DNA of 64,000 nucleotides from Okapia johnstoni (lineage: Eukaryota > Chordata > Mammalia > Artiodactyla > Giraffidae), in contig CM044318.1 in the NCBI GenBank assembly GCA_024291935.2, positions 81,416,001 through 81,480,000 on the forward strand. The letters run 5' to 3'. Below the pieces are notes generated by a model that worked only from the letters and a program-made list of their open reading frames with translations, ran no database searches and had not been told where the DNA came from. Both the position numbers and the translations under genes were made by a program. Positions 32,436 to 43,263 of the stretch are shown here, piece by piece; position 1 is the stretch's first letter, and the number at the start of each line of letters is the position of its first letter.

Positions 32436-33164
32436 CCTTCTCCAAAAAGACAAGATATAAAAAGATGTAATCCACTCATTAGGACCTACTAGCAGCCCTA
32501 TAAACCACATCCCCAAAAGCACTGGCCCTGAAGAGACTTGGAGAAGCTGGCAGTAGCCTCCCCAAGGCCAGCATACTCCAGACCACTGGGCTCCTGGGTG
32601 GCCCGGCTCACAGGGCTCCTGGTCTGCGGCTGGTTAGAGAGCTGCGTAGCACACCTGCTCAGCCAGTTTCTCCACACCGAAGCAAACCAGAAATGCACAT
32701 GCTACCATGTGATCACCAGCGGGCTCCAAAAATCAACTTCTGTCAGTCGTGAATGCAAAACCGTGGGCACAAATGTTAAGAAACACCACAGACCAAAGGC
32801 CCTGACCCTTATGCTTCACTGGAGAGCACAGTTATCTGAGAGGCAGGGAAGCGGGTGGGAGATGGCGTGGGAATGGGAGCAGGGAGAGACATGGCCCAGG
32901 AAAATCAACAATTGGCCTGAATCGCCAGGGAAAGCCAAGAGAAGCAGGCCTAGAAATAAAATAAAAAGGTTCCTTTTTCCAAAGCAGGTACACTTTACGG
33001 CCCACCCCCAGCAGAGCAGCGGGGCAAACTTTGCATCTATCTTGCTACTGGAGGAACCAAGGGAGAGGAAGGTGTCCCCCACTCCGTTATACTGCCCTCA
33101 AGCAGAAAGCCCACGTTCTGCTAAGTGGTTTAAAAAATAGCTCCATCTTCCATACGTGATTGGC
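32436..33164. other. Unique sequence
   Basis: A 200-codon plus frame (32538-33140) spans most of this interval. It has no recognisable domain, no paired splice signals and basic low-information composition; I treat it as a chance open frame and report it so the length is on record. Confidence 0.35.
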
Positions 33165-33595
33165 AGCAGTGTAAAACTTTATTATAACTGCTTTATAAAA
33201 CTAAACATACACCTATTCTATGACCCAACATTCCACTTCTAGGAATTTACCCAAGAGAAATGAAAACCTATGTCCATAAAAAGGCATGTACGAGAATAGT
33301 TCACTCCAGCTTTACCTAGGATAGCCAAAGTGTCCATCAACAAGTGCATGGATACACTCACTATGGTGGATGCAGCACTGGAATATTACACAGCAAGTAA
33401 AAAGTAACAGGCAATTGTTCCAGGCGAGAACACCCCAAAATTTCAAGAAACATAGTGAATTTAAATTTAAAAAGCTTTTGCTGAAAGGTATAAGCTTTTA
33501 CTGAAAGGTATATGTGGTATAACACATGTGTGTAATATTGCATGTACATATACATGTATGTATAATGTGTGTACACATATATTATGTAGTATATT
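33165..33595 (+). mobile_element. L1 3' region, left part, interrupted by BovB
   Basis: GACCCAACATTCCACTTCTA, GGAATTTACCCAAGAGAAAT, AAAACCTATGTCCATAAAAA, AGTGTCCATCAACAAGTGCA, GGAATATTACACAGCAAGTA are hallmark L1 ORF2-end sequences. An AT/GT-rich stretch (33525-33595) precedes the BovB. The L1 resumes at about 34984. Confidence 0.85.
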
Positions 33596-34983
33596 AAATG
33601 CTAGAAAGTATATTAAATGCCCAAAGAAAGGCAATGCCAAAGAATGCTCAAACTACCGCACAATTACACTCATCTCACACGCTAGTAAAGTAATGCTCAA
33701 AATTCTCCAAGCCAGGCTTCAGCAATATGTGAACCGTGAACTTCCAAATGTTCGAGCTGGTTTTAGAAAAGGCAGAGGAACCAGAGATCAAATTGCCAAC
33801 ATTCGCGGGATCATTGAAAAAGCAAGAGAGTTCCAGAAACACATCTATTTCTGCTTTATTGACTATTCCAAAGCCCTCGACTGTGTGGATCACAATAAAC
33901 TGTGGAAAATTCTGAAACAGATAGGAATACCAGACCATCTGACCTGTCTCTTGAGAAACCTGCATGCAGGTCAGGAAGCAACAGTTAGAACTGGACGTGG
34001 AAGCAACAGTTAGAACTGGACATGGAACAACAGACTGGTTCCAAATAGGAAAAGGAGTATGTCAAGCCTGTATTTTGTCACCCTGCTTATTTAACTTATA
34101 TGTAGAGTACATCATGAGAAATTCTGGGCTGGAAGAAACACAAGCTGGAATCAAGATTGCTGGGAGAAGTATCAATAAGCTCAGATATGCAGATGACACC
34201 ACCCTTATGGCAGAAAGTGAAGAAGAACTAAACAGCCTCTTGATGAAAGTGAAAGGAGAGAGTGAAAAAGTTGGCTTACAGCTCAACATTCAGAAAACTA
34301 AGATCATGGCATCTGGTCCCATCACTTCATGGCAGATAGATGGGGAAACAGTGGAAACAGTGTCAGACTTTATTTTTTGGGGCTCCAAAATCACTGCTGA
34401 TGGTGATTGCAGCCATGAAATTAAAAGACGCTTACTCCTTGGAAGGAAGGTTATGACCAACCTAGATAGCATATTAAAAAGCAGAGACATTACTTTGCCA
34501 ACAAAGGTCCGTCTACTCAAGGCTATGGTTTTTCCAGTGGTCATGTATGGATGTGAGAGTTGGACGGTGAAGAAAGCTGAAGAAGGCTGAGCGCCGAAGA
34601 ATTGCTTTTGAACTGTGGTGTTGGAGAAGACTCTTGAGAGTCCCTTGGACTGCAAGGCGATCCAACCAGTCCATCCTAAAGGAGATCAGTCCTGGGTGTT
34701 CACTGGAAGGACTGATGTTGAAGCTGAAACTCCAATACTTTGGCCACCTCATGTGAAGAGTTGACTCACTGGAAAAGACTCTAATGCTGGGAAGGATTGG
34801 GGGCAGGAGGAGAAGGGGACGACAGAGGATGAGATGGTTGGATGGCATCACCAACTCGATGGACATGAGTTTGGGTAAACTCTGGGAGTTGGTGATGGAC
34901 AGGGAGGCCTGGTGTGCTGTGATTCATGGGGTCGCAAAGAGTCGGATACGGCTGAGCGACTGAACTGAACTGAAATGCTAGAA
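33596..34983 (+). mobile_element. BovB (RTE-clade) LINE, 5' truncated, frameshifted reverse transcriptase
   Basis: About 1.35 kb of BovB from the reverse transcriptase through the 3' end (terminal GCTGAGCGACTGAACTGAAC). Two plus-strand frames carry the RT: residues with FIDYSKALDCVD (motif A) in the first (to about 34013) and YADDTTLMAES (catalytic YADD, motif C) in the second (to about 34590). The shift between them is caused by a 25-bp tandem duplication at 33974-34023. Target duplication AAATGCTAGAA at 33596-33606 and 34973-34983. The element is dead: no endonuclease domain and a broken RT. BovB is widely held to have entered ruminants by horizontal transfer. Confidence 0.95.
33974..34023 (+). 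repeat. 25-bp tandem duplication inside the BovB RT
   Basis: Unit GGAAGCAACAGTTAGAACTG… at 33974-33998 is repeated at 33999-34023 with one mismatch (GACGT against GACAT). Twenty-five is not a multiple of three, so the reading frame changes here. The 52.3-kb BovB copy has a single unit at the corresponding place, so the duplication is specific to this copy. Confidence 0.95.
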
Positions 34984-35155
34984 CATGAAAGATTAATCAT
35001 GTGGGAGTGGAGAGTATTTGCCGGAGATGATCAGGGAGACTGGAATGGGGGCTACCTGGCAAGGGCCATGAAAGAAGTTTCTGGATTGGTGCTAAGCTGT
35101 ATATTGTGATATACTTGGGGGTACCCAGGTATGTGAATCTGTCAAAACAAATGGA
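34984..35155 (+). mobile_element. L1 3' UTR, right part after the BovB
   Basis: GAAGTTTCTGGATTGGTGCT, AGCTGTATATTGTGATATAC and GAATCTGTCAAAACAAATGG resemble the L1 3' UTR (…CTTTCTGGGGTGATGG…TTTGTCAAAACTCATCG…). Strand and order agree with the left part at 33165-33595. Confidence 0.65.
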
Positions 35156-35723
35156 TTGGCACACCTAGGATCTAAACCCATTCCCACCCCCCTGAAGACC
35201 TCCCCCAAGTCCTATCTCAAAGGAAAAACTAAAGTAAAGGAATCACAACAAGTCAGCTTCAGAAATGAGATGCGTGCTGAAGGACCCAGGCAGGGGTGGA
35301 GCCAAGCAAGGACATTGCCAAGTCAAGACAGACTGATGGGCAGGGGGGCGGAGAGCACTGGGCCTGAGGTCTGGGGGGGTTCACTGTACCATGCGACCAC
35401 TTGGGGGGAACCGCTGGCTCTGACCCACCCGCAGAATGATGACCACAGACACACCCCCACGGCCAGGGCCATTTCCCCACCTAGAGCTAAAACCCCAGAG
35501 GACCAGACGGATCGTTGCCCCAAACCAGAGTGTAGGAGCAGTGGGCGTCTAAGTAACACCCATTCTCTGCAGGAACAGACTTATAAATTCAAGGGTTGTT
35601 TGTACAGATGCAGGCTGATAAAACAGGAGGTCCCAACCCAATGAGAATAAACCCACAGGGCAGTCACATTTGCATCCAGTAGGTTCCAAGCTTTGAGGCA
35701 GAACCCCCCAAGAGCAGCGTTTT
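35156..35723. other. Unique sequence
   Basis: A 162-codon plus frame (35156-35644) is open across the interval, with an antisense frame of similar size in its middle. No domain or exon signature. Ends in a T-run at 35720-35726. Confidence 0.35.
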
Positions 35724-35933
35724 TTTGACCACAGTTCAGTTCAGTCAGTCACTCAGTCATGCCTGACTCTTTGCGACCTCATGGACTGCAGCATGCCAGG
35801 CTTCCCTGTCCTTCACCATCTTCCAGAGCTTTCACAAATCACGTCCATTGAGTTGGTGATGCCATCCAACCATCTCATCCTCTGTCGTTCCCTTCTCCTC
35901 CCGCCTTCAATCTCTCCCAGCTGTTTGACCACA
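35724..35933 (-). mobile_element. BovB 3' fragment, reverse, with 10-bp target duplication
   Basis: AGTTCAGTTCAGTCAGTCAC, GCAGCATGCCAGGCTTCCCT, GTTGGTGATGCCATCCAACC, CTCCCGCCTTCAATCTCTCC. Only the last ~185 bp of BovB. Flanked by TTTGACCACA at 35724-35733 and 35924-35933 (perfect). Confidence 0.94.
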
Positions 35934-37184
35934 AACAGTTCCCACAGAGCACCCGGATTACACAGGCACGTTTGGAAACAAGCTGCTAAACGCCATGTGA
36001 CGTTTAACGCTGTCGCCCTTAGATCCTGAATCCTACAGGTCAGACCTCTCAGCCTCAGGTTGCGTTCCCAGCGCCAGGTCACACGTGGACTGCGCCTACC
36101 AGACTCTCTATCACCCAAGAGGTTTTAAAGTATCAAGTACTGAAAATATGTGCAACTTTCCCATTAAAAGCTAGGGCGTGGACACTCCAAAAGGTCAATG
36201 TGGCACCTGCTACAGTTTCATTACTGATGCTTCACCCAGATGGCAGGAAAGCTATGACAAAAGCACACTTAAAAGAGTCGCTGCTGTCACGCAAGAGTGA
36301 CATAAACCAACTCCTGATGGAATCCTAGACCTTGGATCTGGGCAGGTCCTAGCTGTCAGCAAGCACAGACCTGGCACTGTGGAGATAGGCAAACTTGCTT
36401 CCCAAACTGGAAGAAATTCCTGGGCACTGACCCTTTGACCTACTTTATCTTAAATTCAATGTGTGTTAGTTCAGATCCTCCAAAAACAGATACCAGGACA
36501 AGATGAATAACAGACTGTACCAGAGACTTCTTGGGAGACGTGAAACAGGAGGCAGAGGGAGACGCTGGTCTGACTCCTCTAGAGGAGACAGGGAAGGTGA
36601 AATCTCGGCCTGCTGCGCAGTTCAAGGCCAGAGGGGAGTCTCTGGGCCCAGAGGACAGGCTGTTGGGAGGAGTCCCAGGTCTCACGGGGACAGGCTGGCA
36701 TACCCCACCGAGCTCGGGCCCTAGCTAGGAGAGGCCTGTGGAATGAGGGCTCTGTGACTGCAGTGCTGGAGTCCACTTGTGGAAGGTGTTTGGGGCCACC
36801 AGTTACATTCCCAGAAGGAAAAGATCAGGGGTGCCTTTTAATGACAGCCACACCATGCCAAGTCACTGCAACACGTTTCCAACCCACGGCTTGCTTCTGA
36901 GCTTCTCCCAACGACTGGCAGTCAGACTTCTGGGGCCACCTGGCCACACCCCGTGTCTAGGTGGCTGTCATTTGGCAGGTGTGAGGCAGGAAGCCCTACA
37001 GGGATGCTCACCCTCGGGGAGGGCCCCCCTGCAACAAGACAGGAGAGGGTGACGGTATCTCCAGGACTTAGTGATAAATGAACACAGCAGGTGAAGAAGT
37101 GAAAGGTATGAGGCTGGGGACCTGGAGAAGTGGTTGCCTGCTCACTGAAGCAGAGCACGAGGCAGGAGCTGGCTTAGTGGGTAA
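35934..37184. other. Mostly unique sequence
   Basis: No confident element. TGTTAGTTCAGATCCTCCAA and AACAGATACCAGGACAAGAT (36464-36505) recall an old mammalian interspersed repeat that I cannot name. No gene evident. Confidence 0.35.
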
Positions 37185-37420
37185 GTTAATCAACTACCCA
37201 AACTCAGCATTATTAGTTAACACTATCTGCTTTAACAAATGAACCCAAAATTGAATATCAACTCAACACAATAAAAGCTTACTTCTGTACCACAGAATGA
37301 TCAGTGTTCCCGATGGGTGGGCAACTCTTCACGTGGAGATTCAAGGGTCCAGGATCCTCACTTTCTCTTCTGGACTGGCCACACCCAGTTGACAATCCAG
37401 GTAAGAAAGACTGGTTAAAG
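37185..37420 (+). mobile_element. Ancient mammalian repeat, family unresolved (LTR-like)
   Basis: TTTAACAAATGAACCCAAAA, CAACACAATAAAAGCTTACT, GGGCAACTCTTCACGTGGAG and GATTCAAGGGTCCAGGATCC follow a pattern I associate with an old LTR-class repeat (…CACAATAAAAGTTTATTTCT…CAGGGACCCAGGCTCC…). Heavily diverged; no coding region. Confidence 0.4.
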
Positions 37421-38064
37421 CACACTTGCTTCCTAACCACTTCTCCCAGGAACTGACACCTACTCCCACCAGAGCTCCACTGGCAACAACTACCCGGGGT
37501 CTCCAGGAGCTGCCCAGGTGGTGGTGGGGCAGCCACCACAGCAGAAGTCCCCACCAGCAACACGAAGCACTGATCTCTGGTGAACATCTGGTTGTCTCCA
37601 CCACACTTACACGTTCCAATTCGATCTCAAGACAGGCTTATTTTAGAAGCAATATAGGCCTTCAGCTCTCTCTGAACACCATAGTCCAAGGCTACCTGAC
37701 CACTGAACCAAATCTGAAAAGAGATGCCAACAATTCTGGAAATGCATCTATTAACTTCTCTTGTTGCCACACAGCTGTAGCATTCACGTGGAAATCTGGT
37801 CACAACTCGACTCTCACTGATCAAGTAAAAAGTTGAGCAACTGTCCTTTTATTGGAAAATGTTTGCAAAATGGTTTCATGGCCATCAACTCTTCGACCCA
37901 GCATCTTTTAATAAGCCTACTAAGAATGGGGCAAAAATAAATTAAATCAATTAAACTATACCATATTATCAGTTTTTATGACAGAACTCAATCCCAAAAT
38001 GTTGAAAACCAATGAAACAACAGTGCTCCTGAAGTCTTCAAGCCAACCTTGTAAAAGAAACACA
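37421..38064. other. Unique sequence
   Basis: Open frames on both strands at 37426-37836 (plus) and 37627-37824 (minus) overlap; neither has a recognised domain. 37830-38040 is AT-rich. Confidence 0.35.
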
Positions 38065-38165
38065 AGAATTGCAATTTCACAGAGCCTAGCCCAGGACTGG
38101 GTGACTTGCCAGAGGTCACCCAGCTGGTGAGGGACAGTTGGGTGAGGGGGGTTTCCAACCAGTTT
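38065..38165 (-). mobile_element. MIR fragment, reverse
   Basis: GGTGACTTGCCAGAGGTCAC and CCAGCTGGTGAGGGACAG match the reverse MIR core (…AACTTGCCCAAGGTCACACAGCTAGTAAGTGGC…). Confidence 0.65.
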
Positions 38166-39784
38166 GACTCAGCATCTGGATCTGGGTCAAGATCCCAGCA
38201 AGTTTTGAAAACTCTCCAAGGCTAAGTCAAGCTCCCAACATCCTCACATCCATACAAATTTCGCTTCAAACAGCAAATTGAGCACCTTGGGTATAATATT
38301 CTTATAAATACATCCAAATTAAAAAGAAAACTCCACTAAAACGTGAGTTTTCATCTGCATAACACTTAACCAACTAATTCCACGACATTCAAGTGAGAAC
38401 AGATGATGTACTGAAATATCAAAAACAAGAATCCGATTTGGTAAACAGTTGAGCGCTATTTTCACATCACCCTAATGAATTTAGTTTCAATGAACACAAA
38501 TTAGCAAACACTCTGAAAATTTTAATGGTATGGTACAAAATGATGCTTTGAATGACAGCCCCAGAAAACAAACTCTTCTCAGCAAGTGACAGATACCACA
38601 AGAGAAAAATCAGAAAGGATGAGTTAGTTCAAATCCACTTATGGCCCATGGATCTGCACTTGACCCTGGGCTTGCTTCTCACACAGCAAGCTCTTCAGAC
38701 TGTGAGTGAAGCAGCAAGGAGAGGAGTTCTGGGTCCCTGGCTCTGGCTCCAACAGCCAGGCACAATCTGCTACCAGGTGCCTGGTTTTGTTCCAATACCT
38801 GTACAGCAGGTGGGTCAGTATCCACAAAAGATGGTGCATAGATTTTGGGTCAAATTCTTGCCCAGGGCAGGCACCTGCCTCTAGCCAGCTCATTATGGCC
38901 CTCAGGGTCAAGGGCACTGCTGGGAAATATCTGGATGTTTGGGAAGTGTCTGGGATGGCCAAGGTGGGTCCAGAGTCCTCCAGAGCCCTGCTCACATGCC
39001 CACTCATCCTCTTGTCTGTGTCTCCATCCTGTTACCACACTGTAAGTGGTACCCAAGTTAAATCTTGGCAGTGAGTTTACATCCACTTAGCTTTTAAAAA
39101 AGCATGCAATGACCAGGGGACAAGGAAACACACTGACACCCCCAGAGACTGCAGAGGGCCATCACATTCACCTGAGCCCTGTGTCTTTTTTCATCTGAAA
39201 ACCAAGGTTGTTGTTTGGAGGCTGTAATTAGAACATATTGGAACATGGTTGTAAACTATAAGTCACTATAAAAAGAGTGGACTGGTCTTTTGAAATGACG
39301 TTTCTGCCTTGGATATAATAAACCAAAATTAAAACACTCAGTTGTCTTTAGGAAGAATCCTGAAGCCTACCTTCAAACCCAAGTGAACCCCACAGCTACA
39401 TAGGGACAAGGAAGCGCCTCCTTCCTGCTGTATCCTCCCCAAGCCTGCCCTGGGGGAACCAGGGCTGCTTAACTGAATTCTGAGTCCAACACACACTTCC
39501 TGGCCACAGCCCCAAGACTGATCCAGCTTTCTTTTTTCCACAGGCAATGAAGTTTGCTTTCAAATACAAAGGCACACAAAGGCATTTAAGATAACACCTG
39601 TATGATGTTAAAGAAACAAAAGGCTACACATGAGATTTTAAAAGCATGTGATCAGAAGGAAGGCGAGCATTCAAAAGCCACATCCTGGGGCTCTCAATCG
39701 CTATGGGTTCGAAGACTAAGGGGGCTCCCCAAGACCACCCCTACACAGCCCATCTCCTAAACCCATCACCTCTTTTCAGTCCAA
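38166..39784. other. Unique sequence
   Basis: 38170-38640 is AT-rich and repeat-free; 38640-39080 GC-moderate with overlapping frames on both strands; 39180-39340 AT-rich. Nothing recognisable. Confidence 0.35.
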
Positions 39785-39862
39785 CAGCCATGCCATCAAG
39801 TAACTGTTACTACTCCCAATTCATGGGCAAGGGGGGACTGAGGCTTTAAGCCTCACGCCAGA
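39785..39862 (-). mobile_element. MIR fragment, reverse
   Basis: GTAACTGTTACTACTCCCAA, TTCATGGGCAAGGGGGGACT and GAGGCTTTAAGC follow the reverse MIR order (…TACTATTATTATCCCCATTTTACAGATGAGGAAACTGAGGC…). Confidence 0.55.
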
Positions 39863-40157
39863 GTCCACAGGAGAAATCAACAGGGCAGGAGGAATTCAGC
39901 AAAATGAGACTAAGCGGCAGGACAGACCCCCTGGGGCATTCAGGCCCGTCTGCTTTCTGCCACCCTCTTCACCCATGGTCTGCCCGCTGGTCTGGTCAGT
40001 TTCCTCCCCCATCCCACATTAACCACCCCACCTCCGGCAATGGATTCACCTCAACACTCACCACTCAGTACCCCAGGATCTGATTTGTGATTTTTCGACT
40101 CTCAGACCTTTTTCCTTCCATAATTCAGAGGCAGCAGCCAGCTGGCATCACGCACAA

Positions 40158-40396
40158 AGGGTCCTGGGGCACCCCCAACCCACTTGGTCCAGCTAAAGGC
40201 ACCCTTTCCCGGGTCCAAGTATCATGCGTGTGTTTGCTTCCTCCTACCTGGGGGCACCAAAACCCCTCCCACAGCAACCCACTGCCTCTAAAGGAGACAA
40301 TTCCCTGGAACTCCTCCAGGGTTTCCTCCACTCCCTCTTCAGCATTACCCAGCCCCCCTGGTCCCCTCTCTCCCTCCTGTCCTGGTGAGTTCACAG
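40158..40396 (+). repeat. Local duplication, copy A (uninterrupted)
   Basis: From GGGTCCTGGGGCACCCCCAA through CCACTTGGTCCAGCTAAAGG, CTTCCTCCTACCTGGGGGCA, GGAGACAATTCCCTGGAACT, to TGTCCTGGTGAGTTCACAG. The same segment recurs in the same orientation at 41421-41789. Not a transposon family that I recognise. The antisense frames at 40125-40520 and 40969-41820 share peptides only because of this duplication. Confidence 0.93.
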
Positions 40397-41420
40397 AACA
40401 CACCCCCCACCCAGCCTTCGTAGGCCAAGAAACCTCACGCAGGGGTGCTGAACGCCCTAGATTCCCGTGAGACACGGCTGAGCGCTGGATTCTTTCCCTA
40501 CAAAAAAACCCCCCACCCATAGGACCCTCCCCACCCCACGCTCCCCTAGACTCGTACCATTCCTGGGGCTCACACCCCCAACCCAGGCACGGAGCCCAAG
40601 GAAGTCCACAGGCCTGAGTCAGGCCCTCCGGCTTTGTTTCCTAGGCAACAGCCACTCTCTCCATTGCAGCCACACACTGACCATGGCAGGAAGATTCTAG
40701 CACTCCTGGAGTTTCTTCTCGAGGGTGAGAGACACCCACTTTCCTTCCAGAGGGGCCCTGAGGCGGATGGGACCCCGGCAGCTAGCTCTCCCCCAGGCAC
40801 CTGTGTTGCCAAACTGAGGGCACTTTAGCTCCAGGAGAGCCTGGCAAAGGTAACAGCCCCACAGGCCCTCACCCAGCGATGGGGAACCAGGCCACCCAGG
40901 GCCTCTGCCCTTGCCACTCCTTGGTGAAAGGCCTCTGGTCACCTGGCCCGGCGGCAGAGGCGTACCTGTCACGGCCGACCCGTGGCTGAGGAGCTGGGCC
41001 TCCCAAGAAGTCCCTCTCTGCCCCTGCCTCCAGCGTATGAGGCAGGGAAGTTAGGAGTTGCCCGACTCTCTGAGGCCCTGACTTCCAGCCCCAAGGCTTG
41101 GAAAGGGGCAAGTGGCCTCAGCTGGGTGGGGCAGGGCCTCTCTACACGATTGCCCATCAGAATCACCTGGGAGCTTGTTAATCTACCAGGCGGGTTCCAC
41201 CCTGCAACCAGGGACTCAGAACCCCCGGAGGGGCTGGGCTTGGATCTTTTTTCAAAGCTTCCTTCCCCAGGTGATCTCAGGTCCAGGCGATGATGAAAAG
41301 GATGGGGACAGAGGGTATGATGGCCTCCAAGGAAGTGGGGAGCTGGAGGGAGCCCACAGCCCGCCTCCTCCTTCAAGAGGACTTCCCAGACCTTGTGTAA
41401 ACAAGACCCTGTAGCGCCCA
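40397..41420. other. Unique GC-rich spacer between duplicate copies
   Basis: GC-rich with several overlapping frames on both strands, including part of a 283-codon antisense frame, and scattered CpGs. No exon structure or domain visible. C-runs at 40505-40520. Confidence 0.35.
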
Positions 41421-41789
41421 GGGGTCTGGGCACCCCTAACCCACTTGGTCCAGCTAAAGGGACCCTTTCCCGGGTCCAAGTATCACACGCGTGTTTGCTT
41501 CCTCCTACCTGGGAGCACCAAAACCCCTCCCACAGCGCCTTCCACAGCAACCCACTGCCTCTAAAGGAGACAATTCCCTGGAACTCCTCCAGGGTTTCCT
41601 CCACCCCCCACTTCAGCACAACCCACTCCAGTCTTCTTGCCTGGAGAATCCCATGGACAGAGGAGCCTGGCGGACTACAGTCCATGGGGCCACAAGAGTC
41701 GGACACGACTGAGTGACTAAACCAGCACCACTGCAGCACTACCCAGCACCGCGGTTCCCTCTCCCCTTCCTGTCCTGGTGAGTTCACGG
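41421..41789 (+). repeat. Local duplication, copy B (with SINE insertion)
   Basis: Direct repeat of 40158-40396, about 1.26 kb downstream, with few substitutions (for example AAAGGGACCC against AAAGGCACCC, CACACGCGTG against CATGCGTGTG). It has a 12-bp extra segment (GCGCCTTCCACA near 41537) and a 114-bp Bov-tA fragment at 41620-41733. Both differences are absent from copy A. Confidence 0.93.
41620..41733 (+). mobile_element. 5'-truncated Bov-tA inside duplication copy B
   Basis: AACCCACTCCAGTCTTCTTG, GAATCCCATGGACAGAGGAG, GGACTACAGTCCATGGGGCC, CGGACACGACTGAGTGACTA. Flanked by CAGCAC at 41614-41619 and 41734-41739. The sequence on either side is continuous in copy A (CTTCAGCATTACCCAGC), which proves the empty site. 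Confidence 0.94.
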
Positions 41790-43079
41790 GGCCACTGGGA
41801 GGCTCCCCTTGCCGGCTCACCTGCGCGTCCGCTGCCCTCTGCCTACGTGGGCTCCTGCGGGCCGGACCGGATCAGACTGGTTCAGGCCACCACCCTAGCT
41901 AGGGACACTGTCCTGCCTTCCCTCCAAGGCTCGTTAGCCGGTAGAATACGGAAGGTCCATCAGAGAGGAGGTGCCACGGAGGAAGTGGGCAGGAAGGAAG
42001 ATGAACCCCATGGAGCCCATTCTCACAGGATTCATGCCCAGGGCATCTTTCCAAGCCTCCCTGCCGTAGGTCCAATTGACTCCTGACCCGCCCCCCGCAG
42101 CCCCCAGAAAGCTAAATCCACCCAACCCACAGCAAACCCCTACCCCCTGCCAGGGAGCTGAGGAACTGGGACCGCACGGTCTGTTACAAGACACCCTTCG
42201 AAATGCTGACTATTAGTCCCCCCAAAATAGCATCACTAGGCCACAGACATACAGAGACAGACACACAAAACACATTCTCCCAAAATGGCAACATGGCATC
42301 TCCCTGGCGGGGCTGCCTACCGCCTGGAAGGGGCTCTGACTTCAAATGGGCTCCGGGCAGGGGAAGGGAGGGGAGAGCTACAGTTGGGAGGGGTCAGGTC
42401 AAACTTTTCCCCACCCAAACCTTTAGCCCTGACATCACCACCAGGAAACAAAATGTTTGTTTTATTACAACGTCTCATGTTCCTGCTGCTTCTTTACCTA
42501 GAAGTAAAAAATCTTCCATCTGGGTCTTCACATACCAATGTGACCAAAATCACAATTCACTGAAATATCAAAACCACCCACAACTGCAGAGGAGATTAAA
42601 ACGGGAAAGGGATGAGGAAATTAAGCAGATATGAAGAAAAGTGGAGGAAAAGTTCCGTTTGACCAGAACTTGTATTGCTCTTGTATACAAAGAGCTATAC
42701 TGTCTGTAGACCCAGAGTCCCCTCTGGTGCCACAGTGGTGCCCGATCTCAGAGCAGGAGGCTGGTTCGGGGGCCTGTGCGGCCTTGCTGACTGTGGTGGG
42801 CTCAACTGCCAGCACCCCCACCCACGGTCCCCTGCCAGAGCTCAGCCAGCTCTCAAGGATGGGGAACAGCACACACAATATCAAGGGTCAGACTTTATCT
42901 TTTAAATGCACAATGTGCTCGAGCCAAAAACAAAACAAAAAGCCTTCCCAAGATGCTTTCCAAATTCCAGAAACACACTGGGCTGGAAAAAAAAAAAAAA
43001 AGAGCCCTGTTTCCTCTTATTTTTAATCTTACTTTGGCGAGGTTCATAATAAAAGAGAATAACCTATTTATTTGCTTAC
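41790..43079. other. Unique sequence
   Basis: GC-moderate to 42420, then AT-richer. An A-run of about 15 occurs near 42986-43001. No repeat family or gene recognised. Confidence 0.35.
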
Positions 43080-43263
43080 CTTACTTGGAAAGACAATAAA
43101 TTGGAAAGGCTTCATAAATCTCGAAGGGAATTCCTTTAAACAAGGACTGTCAGCAAAAATTCGTAAATAACCCTCTGCCAGTCTCCAGCAATCACCTCCA
43201 CCACACATTCTTTTTCCTTCCTGCTCTTGTACTAATCCTCCAGCAAACAAATCAAACCAAGCA
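43080..43263 (-). other. Candidate minus-strand internal exon (weak)
   Basis: A 61-codon frame on the minus strand ends exactly at a consensus donor (CCAAGTAAG then GTAAGC). It includes the stretches GKRMCGGGDCWRLAEGYLRI and FPSRFMKPFQFIVFPSK. The only acceptor compatible with the upstream in-frame TAA is TTTTAG just beyond 43263, with a poor pyrimidine tract; a later acceptor (GATTAG, about 43233) is also possible. I do not recognise the peptide. An open stretch of this length is expected by chance several times in a window this size, so the donor is the main support. Confidence 0.22.

Noticed and set aside
32538..33140. 200-codon plus-strand frame
   Set aside because: It has no recognised domain, splice structure or initiation context, and an antisense frame overlaps it. 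Possible but unsupported.
40969..41820. 283-codon minus-strand frame
   Set aside because: It spans the spacer, duplication copy B and an antisense Bov-tA fragment, so its length is accidental; its similarity to the 40125-40520 frame comes from the local duplication.
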